Source: Labyrinthula sp. Ha
Lineage: Eukaryota; Sar; Bigyra; Labyrinthulida; Labyrinthulaceae
Direction of reading: 5' to 3'
Assembly: GCA_015227615.1 (NCBI GenBank)
Contig: JAALGZ010000023.1
Coordinates: 124,001-188,000, forward strand
Length of the DNA stretch: 64,000 bases
The translations under genes were made by a program, and so were the position numbers. The notes beneath the pieces were generated by a model. The model was not told where the DNA came from, ran no database searches, and was given only the letters and a program-made list of their open reading frames with translations. Below, piece by piece: positions 30,301 through 37,923 of the stretch. The first letter of the stretch is position 1; the number at the start of each line of letters is the position of its first letter.

Positions 30301-31268
30301 CGCTCTACGTTTACAAATCCCAGTTCGACAATGTTTTCCCATATTTTTTCACTTATCTTATACTCATCTTGATCAACCTTTTGTTTTTCAATAAAATACT
30401 CAAATCTCACAAGTTCCTTTGATAATTTTTTTAAAGAATAAGCAGTTCTCAAGCGTTCATAAAAATCCCGTTTAGCTTCACATAAGAAACGAAGATTTAA
30501 ACGTCTTACCTTTTTTTCTTTTCCATCAATTATGGTAACATATCTGAATACAGAAATGCCACTTTCTAACTCAATCTTCATTATCTTTTTTACAAGGCAT
30601 TTCTTCCAAAACCACCTTCCATTTTCATAAAAAGAACTCTCTGCTTCAGGAAATGTCGAAACAAGCTGATTCAAGAGATCGATTAATTCTTTTCCTTCTG
30701 TCGACTCATTCAAAAGTTCACTCAAATGCGTTTTCTCATCAAAGAAATCAAACAAGTCAATCGGAATTCTTGAGTCGTCAATTTGTAGATACTCAGGCCT
30801 ATGCTTATCAAATTTGAACTCTTCTTTTTCAAGTATATCATCCAAAACATTCTTCTTCTCTTCATTTTCTTTATTTCCTTCTTCTATCCTCAATTTGTAG
30901 GTTTCTGGGAAAATATATTCTCCAGAAAATCTCTTTGGAACTTCTCTTCCATGGTACGGTTTCACACTATTCTTTTCTCTTATTCGCTGCTCCATAACAC
31001 GATATTTCAAACTTGCTTTATATCGCCTTTTCTTCTGAAGTTTAGTTAGCGTAAATTTTTTCTTTTTTCTCAATGGTACTTTCTGCAAAGACGGGAGTCT
31101 GTTCAAATTTGGAGTTATAAATTTCTTATAGGAATCTATTAAGCGACGCGGTTTAGGAACACCTCTTTCTTCTTTACTTTGCCTTATTATTTCCTTTAAC
31201 CTTTTTAAGTCACATTTCACCTTTTCATCAAACTTTTCTGATTCTTCTTTTGTTAATCTTTTTCTCAT
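18339..31268 (-). CDS. Axonemal inner-arm dynein heavy chain (DNAH1-like), 4309 aa
   Basis: This is the motor subunit of a single-headed inner dynein arm, driving microtubule sliding in flagella. It has an N-terminal tail and linker (to about 1550) and six AAA modules. P-loops are GPAGTGKTET in AAA1 (near 1633), a GEPFAGKS form in AAA2 (near 1916), GSTGTGKS in AAA3 (near 2285) and GVGGSGRKS in AAA4 (near 2633). A coiled-coil stalk with the microtubule-binding tip spans about 2860-3165. The C-terminal barrel has the axonemal ending (STTGHSTNFV, then HWVKRGVAML). The AAA1 context GAPAGPAGTGKTETTKDL and the single-headed type C-terminus argue against cytoplasmic dynein. Length and the early VRRLNLRFL segment suggest the DNAH1 group. 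An acidic patch lies at about 750-790. The whole gene is one uninterrupted frame; in-frame 30-nt introns cannot be fully excluded. Confidence 0.95.
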   Translation of the reverse strand: MRKRLTKEESEKFDEKVKCDLKRLKEIIRQSKEERGVPKPRRLIDSYKKFITPNLNRLPSLQKVPLRKKKKFTLTKLQKKRRYKASLKYRVMEQRIREKNSVKPYHGREVPKRFSGEYIFPETYKLRIEEGNKENEEKKNVLDDILEKEEFKFDKHRPEYLQIDDSRIPIDLFDFFDEKTHLSELLNESTEGKELIDLLNQLVSTFPEAESSFYENGRWFWKKCLVKKIMKIELESGISVFRYVTIIDGKEKKVRRLNLRFLCEAKRDFYERLRTAYSLKKLSKELVRFEYFIEKQKVDQDEYKISEKIWENIVELGFVNVERSLKLLSKEKGKIQVDDLDHEMYQFLFERVGRSLDFYFKEISLCFQYVAQKTLVKECLCNRLMSFESRTRKIEAKVIRDLWTKRCCLALKIDPSTIERFKKLYPKIARIRKFGKIYAGSSQVAGKEYKTAKMNIQKKHFSRSAGLVRSLSWLNREYESIQRNFSYFSLASELALVFQDPLITQEYKVEGIIEKEKSFIATQINRVQNILLDPLIDVITDNLGKKYNFYNNTLDKRTSRLLRRFNIQIKIFFYNLMLQSLNFVQKHLSTVQDKQNSFFLTNLVQSDGKLIMSPGEKRFVSTFDKLLLYLQQSLTSLVRIDSKILPLQDIKPVPYINLQQTISNDTIVSQLKSLMQNSSKVVSKIVAQRFANSTEVFGLFSERCIGILKVEEAGVFVKSFATDLIKEQENTIKNLEEQFKLEEEKNKEREEEAGKEKDDSEDEESDEEKEDPETKLKEEIKLTKNEFIEKYRVKIRSLWSLYAEICNRVENYMSYGPVVVGIRDFKDMMKTKVTSYIDAFHTSILKSQVRTAQYCSSEFENILNRISKKPQNEEQLLALDGYVAGVQVRLEDLIGVSDQVHKFLNILENETKGEVGYVDFELFWNLKFFPQRIRDLEEQIRKELEQDKIQMIARLAAEKANFQTELEKIGSLVSDFERHDNYENLQGVVVEMNLLDERIQNAMERVDNFNMRDRALGFSLNTYSELQAAKTNYEPFRKLWTMSNDFKSLTKEWLNGPLNQLDGQAVTDMVNEWWALSYRLAKTLESTNPGAAEVAIKLREDSTSFKKYLPLITTLASPALRDRHWALLSELLKEEVYPDDSLTLQGLLDLDVMGKFEEVEIVAVKAEKEFQLEQNVEAMRQEWSETSFDLMEYKNTRTYVLKGTDEIMTLLDDHIVKVQTMLGSPFIRPIISVAKSWEQSLQYIQTLVDEVLKCQRAWMYLEPIFQSPDIMRQMPTEARRFKAVDQTWRKTLNAINLIPSVMITIQDDTLVKRFQQCNEKLDLIQKGLNDYLEIKRMSFARFFFLSNEELLEIVSQTKDPEAVQPFLNKCFEGINLVIFARDDTDSESAELGDLTIVKMKSGEGEIVKLSFPIDTENSKNKGNVELWLGELELSMRITVKELLEKAMLDYPTLPAELTNNQDRKKWVLAWPGQVVLNASQLFWTQEVNQAIEEKKLVVYVESLNAQLLQIVHLVRGDLSKMERTTLGALSVIDLHQRDVIAEIRDDNVTDTNSFEWLSQLRYYWEEQPDDFNRYGKNPWNLMVRILNATQMYSYEYLGNSSRLVITPLTDRCYRTLMGAVSLLYGGAPAGPAGTGKTETTKDLAKAIAKHCVVFNCSDGLDYLAMAKFFKGLAQSGAWACFDEFNRIELEVLSVIAQQILTIVNAKRNRLKKFDFEGSTLTLNPDANSFITMNPGYAGRQELPDNLSALFRPCAMMVPDYALIAEIKLFSFGFADARTMARKLTQVLVLCSEQLSSQKHYDYGMRAVFSILVRAGKLRQMLGDQWTEPMIVLSAVTDVNLPKFNTNDIPLFKGITSDLFPGVQLPQNDYSDLIRSINEACKENNLETTESFMRAVIQLYETVLVRHGLMVVGEPFAGKSCVINVLQCGLTKTASEMSVESYFMNPKSITQGQLYGSFDENTHEWTDGVLAVTYRNAAKKTQEEILKRQWVVFDGPVDAVWIEDMNTVLDDNKKLCLQSGEIIKMSAEMTMMFEAEDLNEASPATVSRVGMVFLEQKRLGWNPLVIAWTKVLPETLEGGELFEDLFNVFFDPSVFCLRKYCKIPVSVTDSELCNNMLRIIKSLVVEVFPDQVTKSYKPPKDVPKILRGAFLFALIWAVGGVTEKEGRENLNSFWNVLFNGNFESNKIFNDFKSKNPGFSSENLKIMVEEFNSKPSFEEKGCFSFIFQIEKCNWIDANEVTPKVKIEENPLFTSIVVPTSDSFLNSTIVSKLLRQQYGVICTGSTGTGKSVVLQKVLIESMQNYLYMFVNFSAQTKAQQVQNLIDDKLEKRKRGIYGPPVGKKYLIFVDDLNLPQKETYGAQPPIEILRQMIDGGGFYDLKEILFKKMVDCIFLGAMGPPGGGNTVITQRMVRHFNVLNFLPFSDDSLLSVFSTILGHYFKLFPPGIKGVLGDLIKLTISVYKVVMENMLPTPTRSHYTFNLRDIGKIYQGVVRADRGFVKDTLDLLRIWGHEASRVFHDRLVNNTDRRWFLDLLGNKIKEYFKKDWKNLCPANAVLLFADFQDPTQLLENRIYYQVENVSEFGSVVEGFLQDYNNMSKQPMNLVLFTTAIEHISRICRVLNFEFGNMLLVGVGGSGRKSLTSLSVFIAEQTLFTIEITKSYGVFEWREDLKKLLISAGAENKKSCFLFADTQIVTETFVEDINNILNTGQVPNLFNLEETFAVIESARSLADKEGLSLYTTNEIMQYFVQKCRVNVHVILAFSPVGASFRNRLRQFPSLINCCVIDWFLEWPESALKSVAKTFLKDFEVENSIKEGVVNICVNMQTKTSSISKRFYDELRRYYYVTPTSYLELIKTFRSLINQKQTELENKKKRYENGLMKLRETAQQVQEMQEELEALQPKLVIAQKETNQKLASVKEKQVEADEQKLVVEQDEKVAKAQADSCEKDKKECEAILSQALPVLEAAVKALKTLNKNDITEIKAMKKPPNGVKLTLEAICLMLGVKPKKVPNPNGKGKVDDYWENAQKFLLGDPKFLIRLMDFDKENIADKVVLVVSKYLKMNEFQPDVIKKSSNAAAGLCKWVHAIIQYDSVAKVVRPKREALEKANTELNEALSLLKQKQEDLQEVLDNVARLTQELNETIAKKDQLENQVKDCSLKLDRAQRLINGLGGEKARWTQFTEDLAIALENSVGDVLISSGIIAYLGCFTTDYRNSCIKDWRVLLEEFNIRVSGNFSLAEVLGDPVKIRHYVLNKLPNDEFSIDNSIILFSSNRFPLMIDPQGQANKWIKSLEEELIVVKPNQNDFVRCLERGLSSGSAVLIENISENLDPLLDPILTKQIMTKGGQKTIQLGDNVIDYVETFRLYMTTKLSNPHYSPEVCVKVNLLNFMATVNGLFDQMLNITVKNETPALEQTREELVLQEANNKRVLKEIEDKILYLLAASEGNILDDEVLINTLSESKVTSDKIYEDLKQSEKTKIKLNKTRDSFKPVATRSSNLFFCVADLANIDPMYQFSLDWYTQLFGLAFIRAEPNASVKTRLKNLNETFSKILYDNVCRSLFEKDKLLFSFLLCVKTLQIENDIDSTELRYFLTGNTDVNLSRANPTGWLGDKSWADLLGMENMDIFDEFVSEFLDEESWWKEVFYSQDPKKMIQEKFEFRFSYFQRLLLLKFIRPDKVISGVIDFIIFKIGDYFVTPPTFNLAKCYEDSSCTIATLFILTPGADPMNDLIALAKSLGFQDKLIGVSLGQGQEKIASSNISLAVDKGYWVILQNCHVAKSYLPVLDKTIEEFNADVIHENFRLFLTALPLAEFPVNILQNGIKITIEPPKGIRNNLITNYKNLDEKWFNSCEKLPEFKKLCFGICFFHALVRERLSFGALGFNNKYTFSIPDLQITLDQLHLFLNEYETIPFKMLRYLAGECNYGGRVTDDKDRRCLLTILEDYYTPDILLDGYLFSPSDTYYAPKEGNITNYLDYIYALPLIDPPQIFGFHENAEITSSIKETNALLGKVLELQPKSASGGGNSFEEVVVGLIDTIEKQLPSVFDLERICIIFPIRFDESMNTVLVQELARFNTLVSVVKESLINLRKAISGTVVMSLELELMSRSMFNSMVPDLWKKYGYPSLKPLGTWVADLIQRVAFFQQWVDNATKPVKYWISAFFFIPGFLTGTRQNFARKYTIPIDLIKYDFKILKENEELTMPENGANIYGLFLEGANYIEHLIESTPKELFVSMPVIQLTPVDIGKEEILKMLKEKTEKSYECPIYKTSDRFGILSTTGHSTNFVMFMNVPMKEGDRKNHWVKRGVAMLTLLDT

Positions 31269-31441
31269 TTTTTTCTAACAGTTCAATTTCACTTCATCCA
31301 AAAGATAATGAATAATTCAAAAAAAATATAAATGAAAAATCATTCAAATATAATACATAATTCAAAAGAAAAGTGTTTCTTTTGCTTTGATATATTTATT
31401 ATTGATGAATCAAGGTTGTCTTTGAAGATACTGCTTTTTTC

Positions 31442-31512
31442 TATCCGTCCAAATATATAGTAAAATAATTTTGGGCAATATGAAATTTTATTTCTAGGTT
31501 GATGACGTGGCA
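31442..31512 (-). promoter_or_regulatory. Dynein upstream motifs
   Basis: About 175-245 bp before the dynein start lie TATCCGTCCAA (31442-31452), ATTTTGGGCAAT (31468-31479) and GATGACGTGGCA (about 31501-31512). The first and third recur together at 1178-1208. The second recurs at 17924 and 44368. Confidence 0.45.
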
Positions 31513-31569
31513 GAATGTTTATATAAGATATAAAAAAACAAAACAGAATAAAAATAAACAAAAGTAAAG

Positions 31570-34500
31570 TAAATTATGGATATATAAAAGATTAAGAAAA
31601 AGAAGTTCTGATATTATTCAGTTTATTTTATAAAGAAACTATTGAATCTTTCACAAGTCAAGTTGAACTCAAAGTAACTAGCATAGAATAATTCATTGTT
31701 TTTCTCCTTCTGAACAATGAGCATATTTCAAATTCATGCCATAAAATAATATTGTTTCATATAATTATCTATATTTATACATAGTTACATAATTTTTTCA
31801 ACTATATTTCAGTGATCAATAATCGTTCGCTTGATTGCGGCATCATTTCCTTTCCTCTGACTTAATTGCTTGGGGCTCTTCAGCGCAGTAATGGTGCATA
31901 TTTAGCGTTGCACTGAGCCTACAGTTTGGAATTGATTTATAAAATAATTTCAAATAAAAATTTTGCGTATATTTCTTATTGGTTGATTCAGAAACTTCCC
32001 CATTCATTCTTATTGATTATTGATAATCAGAATAAAGTCAGAATCATTTGATAATAATAAAGATCCTAACTCTCTTATTGATATAAAGAGTCAAAACAGT
32101 TATAATATAATTTCTTATTGTTTTTATCAAATATGATTTCTAATTATACCTAAGAAGAATTTATTATAGCTTAGAGCAATTCTTACAAGTACATTCCAAT
32201 ATTGGAGTACTGTCCTCGAATATGAAACTCCTTAGTCAACAATATCAAGAAACATCTTGGAAATAAGAGCATGTTCAGTAATATTGAACTATCCGAAAAG
32301 CCATTTTTTGTCACCAGGTTTACTATATTGCTTTCATTATTCTAGTAAACCCTAAACTATGTTTCGCAATAGCATTAGATTGGATGTTTCGAACACTTGT
32401 AATCCTCTTTTCTCTAAGATTTGACATAGTTTTCCACTATTTCTTGGAAAATATCGCTATCATTCTATGGAGTAGCTAAGAAGACAAATTAGCGAATTAG
32501 ATTTTCGAAATTATTAACCCAATATACTTACCATTAACTTCCTATGTGCCCTGGTTTTCTCTTTGCTATATTTTTTTGTCTTGGGAAAGAACTCTTCTCG
32601 GCCAGTTACTATAAGTCCCCCTTCACGCTTTCAGTAGAAGTTTCATGAATTTGTTGCATGTTATTTTAGTGCTAAGTTTCAATCTGAAAAATATTTAAAT
32701 GGTGCTTTACTAAATGATCTTTGTGCTTGCTGAATATCGACATTTTGACAAGTATCACGGATAAGTTCTTAGGTGTCATCAATCGCTGTTACATCAATTA
32801 CATAGGGATAAATAATACCTTCTTTAATTTCTTATGTATTCTAATCAAACAAAAATCTGTATAGAGTTTAGCTAATAGTGTTTCGATAGACCATATTTTG
32901 TTAGTACTTTATCGTGAGCTTATTTGATTAAATGGGTTACTTTTGTAGTTATGATGCCATTAACTCCTATCCTACCTTTGTAGAAGTATAATGTTTTCTA
33001 TGTTCTCATAATCGTATTTGTTTGAGGATCATGTAAACCTCGCCATTACTAGTTTTAATATACCTAAGTTACATTGGCAAATGTACCAAAACAATCTACA
33101 TAGTTAGAAAGTAACACGGAAGAAGAATTTACCATGACCTACCTCTTTTCGTTGCTTCTTATTTTGAATTAACAAGCAAAGCATAATATGCGATGAAGAG
33201 TACTAAAGAAGGGTAATAGTGGGGTTAAGTATATTCAGTTCATTTTCATGTTGTAATCTATATTAGATACCCAAGTCCTTCTGGGAATTTAGCTCCATTT
33301 GGCATCCTCACTTAGTTTCTGTTAGTTCAATTTAAATGAGAAGTCTTAAGGTTGTTTTTATTAAACAGATAAATTGCTTTGAACTAGTATTTCTGCAGAT
33401 TTTTTTTCCTAGCCATAGTTCAAGCTTTTTCAGATTGTAATCCATACCCCTGTCTACGTTTTCCGAACATTCATCTTTTCTCAGACAGTACCACGGAATC
33501 AAATCTATATTTAATTCAAAACTTTAGTAGTCTTGTAATTAACCACTTTGTATCATACAGTATAATAATTGAAATAAGGTAGAAAGCTTGCTTTCCTTGC
33601 TCTTTTTGAATCCAGAGGATGTAACAAACATGTCCTGGTAAGGTGAAAATCTCCTGTGAAAAGTAGAATGATATTAATAATAGGTTTGTATAATATCATT
33701 GGTAGTCTTATTACTTACTGTATGATGCGAATCATGCACTGGGATTGCATTTCTGTATTAAATTTTTATACGAGTTCCCGCATTAAATTTTCAATTATCC
33801 ATTTATATCTGGCATCTCTCATATTGATTTAAGAAATATGGCATTCCATCTGGACTCTGTGATCGCAATTATGCTGTCTAATAATCTATTGCTTTAGTCA
33901 TTTGCAAACTTTTTTCGTTTTCTGGTTAGTTTGTTTTATCCAAGGTTATACATCACTTCTGCGCCACAAAATCTTAAACTGTCGGCCCTTCTTAATAACA
34001 TATAACCGGGGATGAATTCAAAAAAAAATGTCACGGCAATTTTTATTGATGCTAGAATCCCTTATTAGCCTTATAACAATTTATGCCCACTTATGTTTCT
34101 ATTTTTCTGATTATGAGACGTGCTACCCTGTTGAACAAAGGAAACATGGTACAAGTAATGTGTTAACTTGGTTAGTTTGAAATCCTTCTAAACAAGAATG
34201 AACCATTTCAATATCATATCTGACTAATAGCAATTAATATATTAAACTTTTAAGAACCATTCAATAAAATAGTTTGACTTCATACTGGTCTTAGTTTATT
34301 ATATAATCAAGATTACTCAAATGACTTAGACTATACTTAGCTGACTTAGCTATATGCTACTATAATCATTATTATTTCAAAAAATTGAAGAGAATATATA
34401 TACATATATGGAATATAGGGTTTTGTTTAGTTCCATTTTCAATAAAACAAACACTCCTTCATGAATATTCATAGGGAATATCAAATAAAAAACTTTTATC

Positions 34501-37130
34501 ATCGATTTAGTCTTACTTTGTATGGCAATGCTCCATTTATCCTATTTCTTATACATTTAATTCTTGTCCCAACTAGTTATGCCTCTTTATTGATTTTAGT
34601 TTGTGAAACATATTGATTAGCCTACATGCTAATTATTTTTCAACAATTATGGTTTATCAAAATAGTTATAACTTATTAGAAAATAGTTCTGAATTCAAGA
34701 AAAAGGTAGTAACATAATATGAAAGCAACTTATAGCAAAATTCAGTGACATGAATATATTTCTGAATTAAAAGTGCCGATGAACATTTTAAGTGAGGATG
34801 TGCCATAGCTTGCTTTTACCGTGTTGAGGAAATTCTACAATAGATTATCTTATTTATATTCTTCAAAATTATTATCAATATGCTTACTATTGATTTCTGC
34901 AAATTAAAAATCTAAGTTAAATCACGCCTTTTGACATTTTTCAAAATCCAAAAGTTCTTGGTGATACTCAGAATCAAAACAAGTAACATCTGAGAATAAT
35001 TTCTCCGCAGTAGAATGCGTGGCTAAAGATAAGTTAAACGAAAACAAAGCAATAACTCTATTTTGTTCAATCTGAAACTCTGATCTAGTAAATATGAAAA
35101 TATTTTGAGAAAAGTAGGTGTACATCTTAACGAATAATATTCATTATATTTTTCCACTTCATTTAATAATAAAGTTTTTAATGCTAATCTATTTCTGCTC
35201 TAATATTTTAGTTTTATAACTCCTTTCCGACTCTTTCATAAAATTGAAAAATTGTAACACATACTGCTTGCAGCAAAAATTTATTTTTTAATGCAAAACT
35301 TTCTAAAATATTAGAATAACTTTATTTGAAGCAACTATATTTTCTTTTAATGATATCATTAGCAATCCCCCATTATTGTGTTTCATTGGTTTCCTTATAA
35401 AGTTCAGGGGAAAGTGGTGAGCTAGTTTGGTTTGTATATAAATATAATAAATAAATAACTTTTCACCTTTGTAATATGACTATGTCTTTGTGATCAATAA
35501 TTCTTATCCTTATATACGACGGGTTTGTACTATTTAAAGGTTGTTAAGAACCTTCCTATTAATCTAGCACATCCAATTCAAAGAGTTATCAATAGAAGTT
35601 AATGTTTTTGAAATACGCTCTACAAAATGCACCAACGTTACTGTATTGATGTTCTAGGCCTATCCTAGATCTTGTGTGTATACTAACATGAATAAAGGCA
35701 ATCATATCCAATAGATAGTCCAATAGTAATAAGCCATTTGGTATTTATACCCTTTAAATACTTTACCGCTCTTTGAATTATCTATAATAATGGCTAGATA
35801 GAACCGATTGATCTAGCTAATTGCGTTAAGAGGCAAAAGTGAAAAACTACAATACAATGATGCCAATACGAAAAGTGCGAATTTACTTGGTGATAAGCTA
35901 ACTTCTTCTGAACCCATATTGAGAATGAAGCTACTGGGGTATTAGTTTTGTTCAGCAAATAGAGGTCTTGATCAAATGATGTATTGTTGTCAGTATAACT
36001 ATGATCTCATCTAGAATGTAGAACTTGTACACTGACGGTTGAATTTAGTATGTTTCATTTGATCGGGTTTTCAAATACGCCTAGGCTACCTGAAAATAAA
36101 TTTAACCAAGATGTGAGTAAATATCTTATCCTACAACACTTTAACTTTGCTGGAATTAGTGAAACCTGATACAATGCTTATTATTCTCTTAGAAACATAT
36201 ATATATATAACAAATCAATTAAAATATCAGTAGCTAAGCTCTTTACAAAGAGTTTAGGTTTAGTGAAGTCATTTATTATATGAATGAATCAGCCTTTAGT
36301 TACAGCAATTCTTTTTATCCTCTAAAAAGTTTCAACCCCTCTTTGGAACCTCTTATAGGGCAATTTTATGACCTTAGGGTCGTTATTAAGAAGTGGAATT
36401 TCCCAGAATAACATATTCTTATTGAATTAAGTATATTTAGTCTCTTGCTATTAAGGCATAAACTATTGCTTAGATCAAATTATGCCAGATTCCAAGAGTA
36501 AAAAAATAGCCAAAATTGTCAGATAAAATAAAAAATAGACTTTATTGTGGTTGTTAAATAGTTTTTCAATTGTTACCTATCAGATTAAAGCTAGGGTTCT
36601 TTATACGGATATTGGTGAAGCACAACTAGAAATTAGGTGACCAAGCTCGCTACATGTCATTTTTTCAAGTAAATCATGTCCTTACAACGTATATAACATC
36701 TTTGATTGGCTAAGCATGTAAGACAAAGGCTCTTAGTTTATGTACTTGTGCCTTCGTTCGGTTAACTTATATACCCTTATTTTTAAGGGTAGTTTTGATT
36801 TTGATGCTTTACTCTAGATTAGGTTATAATTCACTTACGAAAACTTCTGTGATACTTTTGGTAATTACTTTGTTTAGTTACTCACCTTCCACACCGATTT
36901 AAATTTTCCTATACAGACATGCAAGCACCTGATATCAGAAATTCTCTTGTTTTGTTAGCTTATTAATTAAGTTTGCAAAGAATGCATAAAACCTGTACTA
37001 ACATCTATAATACTCAAAACATGACCTATTAATATTCAAATGGGAGCTTTAGCTTTAGAGCGGTATACCATGACACTTTAATTTTGTCTCGAAAAAAGCT
37101 AGAGCCAGTTAGGCAAAATTGTTTTTGGTG
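31570..37130. other. 5.5 kb gene-free AT-rich region
   Basis: No convincing coding frame, RNA gene or mobile element was seen on either strand. Because a Roco COR remnant follows at 37.14 kb, part of this stretch may be the rest of that decayed gene (LRR and Roc regions), but I could not recognise them. A 67-codon minus-strand frame at 34922-35125 is not accepted. Confidence 0.4.
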
Positions 37131-37134
37131 TCAA

Positions 37135-37440
37135 TTTTCATGTAATCTTAGTTTTGGAAGTTTTATTCGTGATCGAGGTCTTCATCGACTTTTCTTTTGA
37201 TTTTGCATTGTTACTGACCAGGAGAACAGAGAATACACCGAAACAAGAATTTTGTGGAAGGAAGTGTTTAATGTTATCAAGAAAACATATCGAAAGAAAA
37301 AGAACTTTTTTTTTAGCTTTGCTTGTTATTATGTTATTACTGGACAATGATGACGAAACAATGAGCCAAAATCTTCCAGATTTATTGCCAATCTTAAATG
37401 ATCCTAAGACCTGTAGAAGAGGGAGAAGATTATCGTAAAG
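37135..37440 (+). pseudogene. Roco COR-domain remnant
   Basis: FGSFIRD (near 37147) is encoded by 22 nt identical to the better preserved Roco pseudogene at 51.3 kb. About 125 bp further on, LSRKHIERKR followed by NLPDLLPILNDPK matches that copy's LSQQYTKKER followed by IVPELLPEVKDSK with the same spacing. COR domains (C-terminal of Roc in LRR-Roc-COR proteins) carry this hydrophobic P-x-LLP element. Stops and at least one frame change separate the matching parts, so the gene is dead. The rest of the gene is not visible upstream. Confidence 0.55.
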
Positions 37441-37923
37441 TTCAAAAATCATCTTCTTCAATTAATCTTGTTATTACGATAATTGAGTACAGAGAATAGC
37501 AACCAAATGGGTTCTTCCTATATAAAGAGTTTGCAACCGATTTTTTTATTGCTGAAACAATTTTCCATAAGTTCTTGATGGTAGTGAGGACAATTAGATT
37601 GAAGAAGGTAATAATTTGCTTAATATGAAAAAAAACAAAATGAACAACAAAATTGTTTTGGTTTTAGAAATATTGGTCCACACAACTTTATATTTTTTTT
37701 CTCATTTTACCTAAGCGTAAGGAAATAAACTATCTCTATACTTATATGTTCCCATTAAAGAAAACATTTAACAAAGAACATGTGTATTCTACTGGTTTGA
37801 GACTGCTATTATCAAAACGTATTCACCTGATTAGAGAAACTGTGTTCAGATCAAGACTAGTGAAGTTACACTCTAAGCTGATCAGAATATGGTAAACTGA
37901 GTGAAACCAGCATAAGTTATAGT
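37441..37923. other. Spacer between Roco remnant and pyrophosphatase 3' end
   Basis: AT-rich, with nothing recognised. Confidence 0.4.

Noticed and set aside
34922-35125. 67-codon frame within the 5.5 kb gene-free region
   Set aside because: Isolated, short and not similar to anything known. Frames of this length are expected by chance.
37138-37461. 107-codon minus-strand frame over the Roco COR remnant
   Set aside because: The opposite strand carries the COR similarity with matching spacing. The minus frame has no recognisable content.
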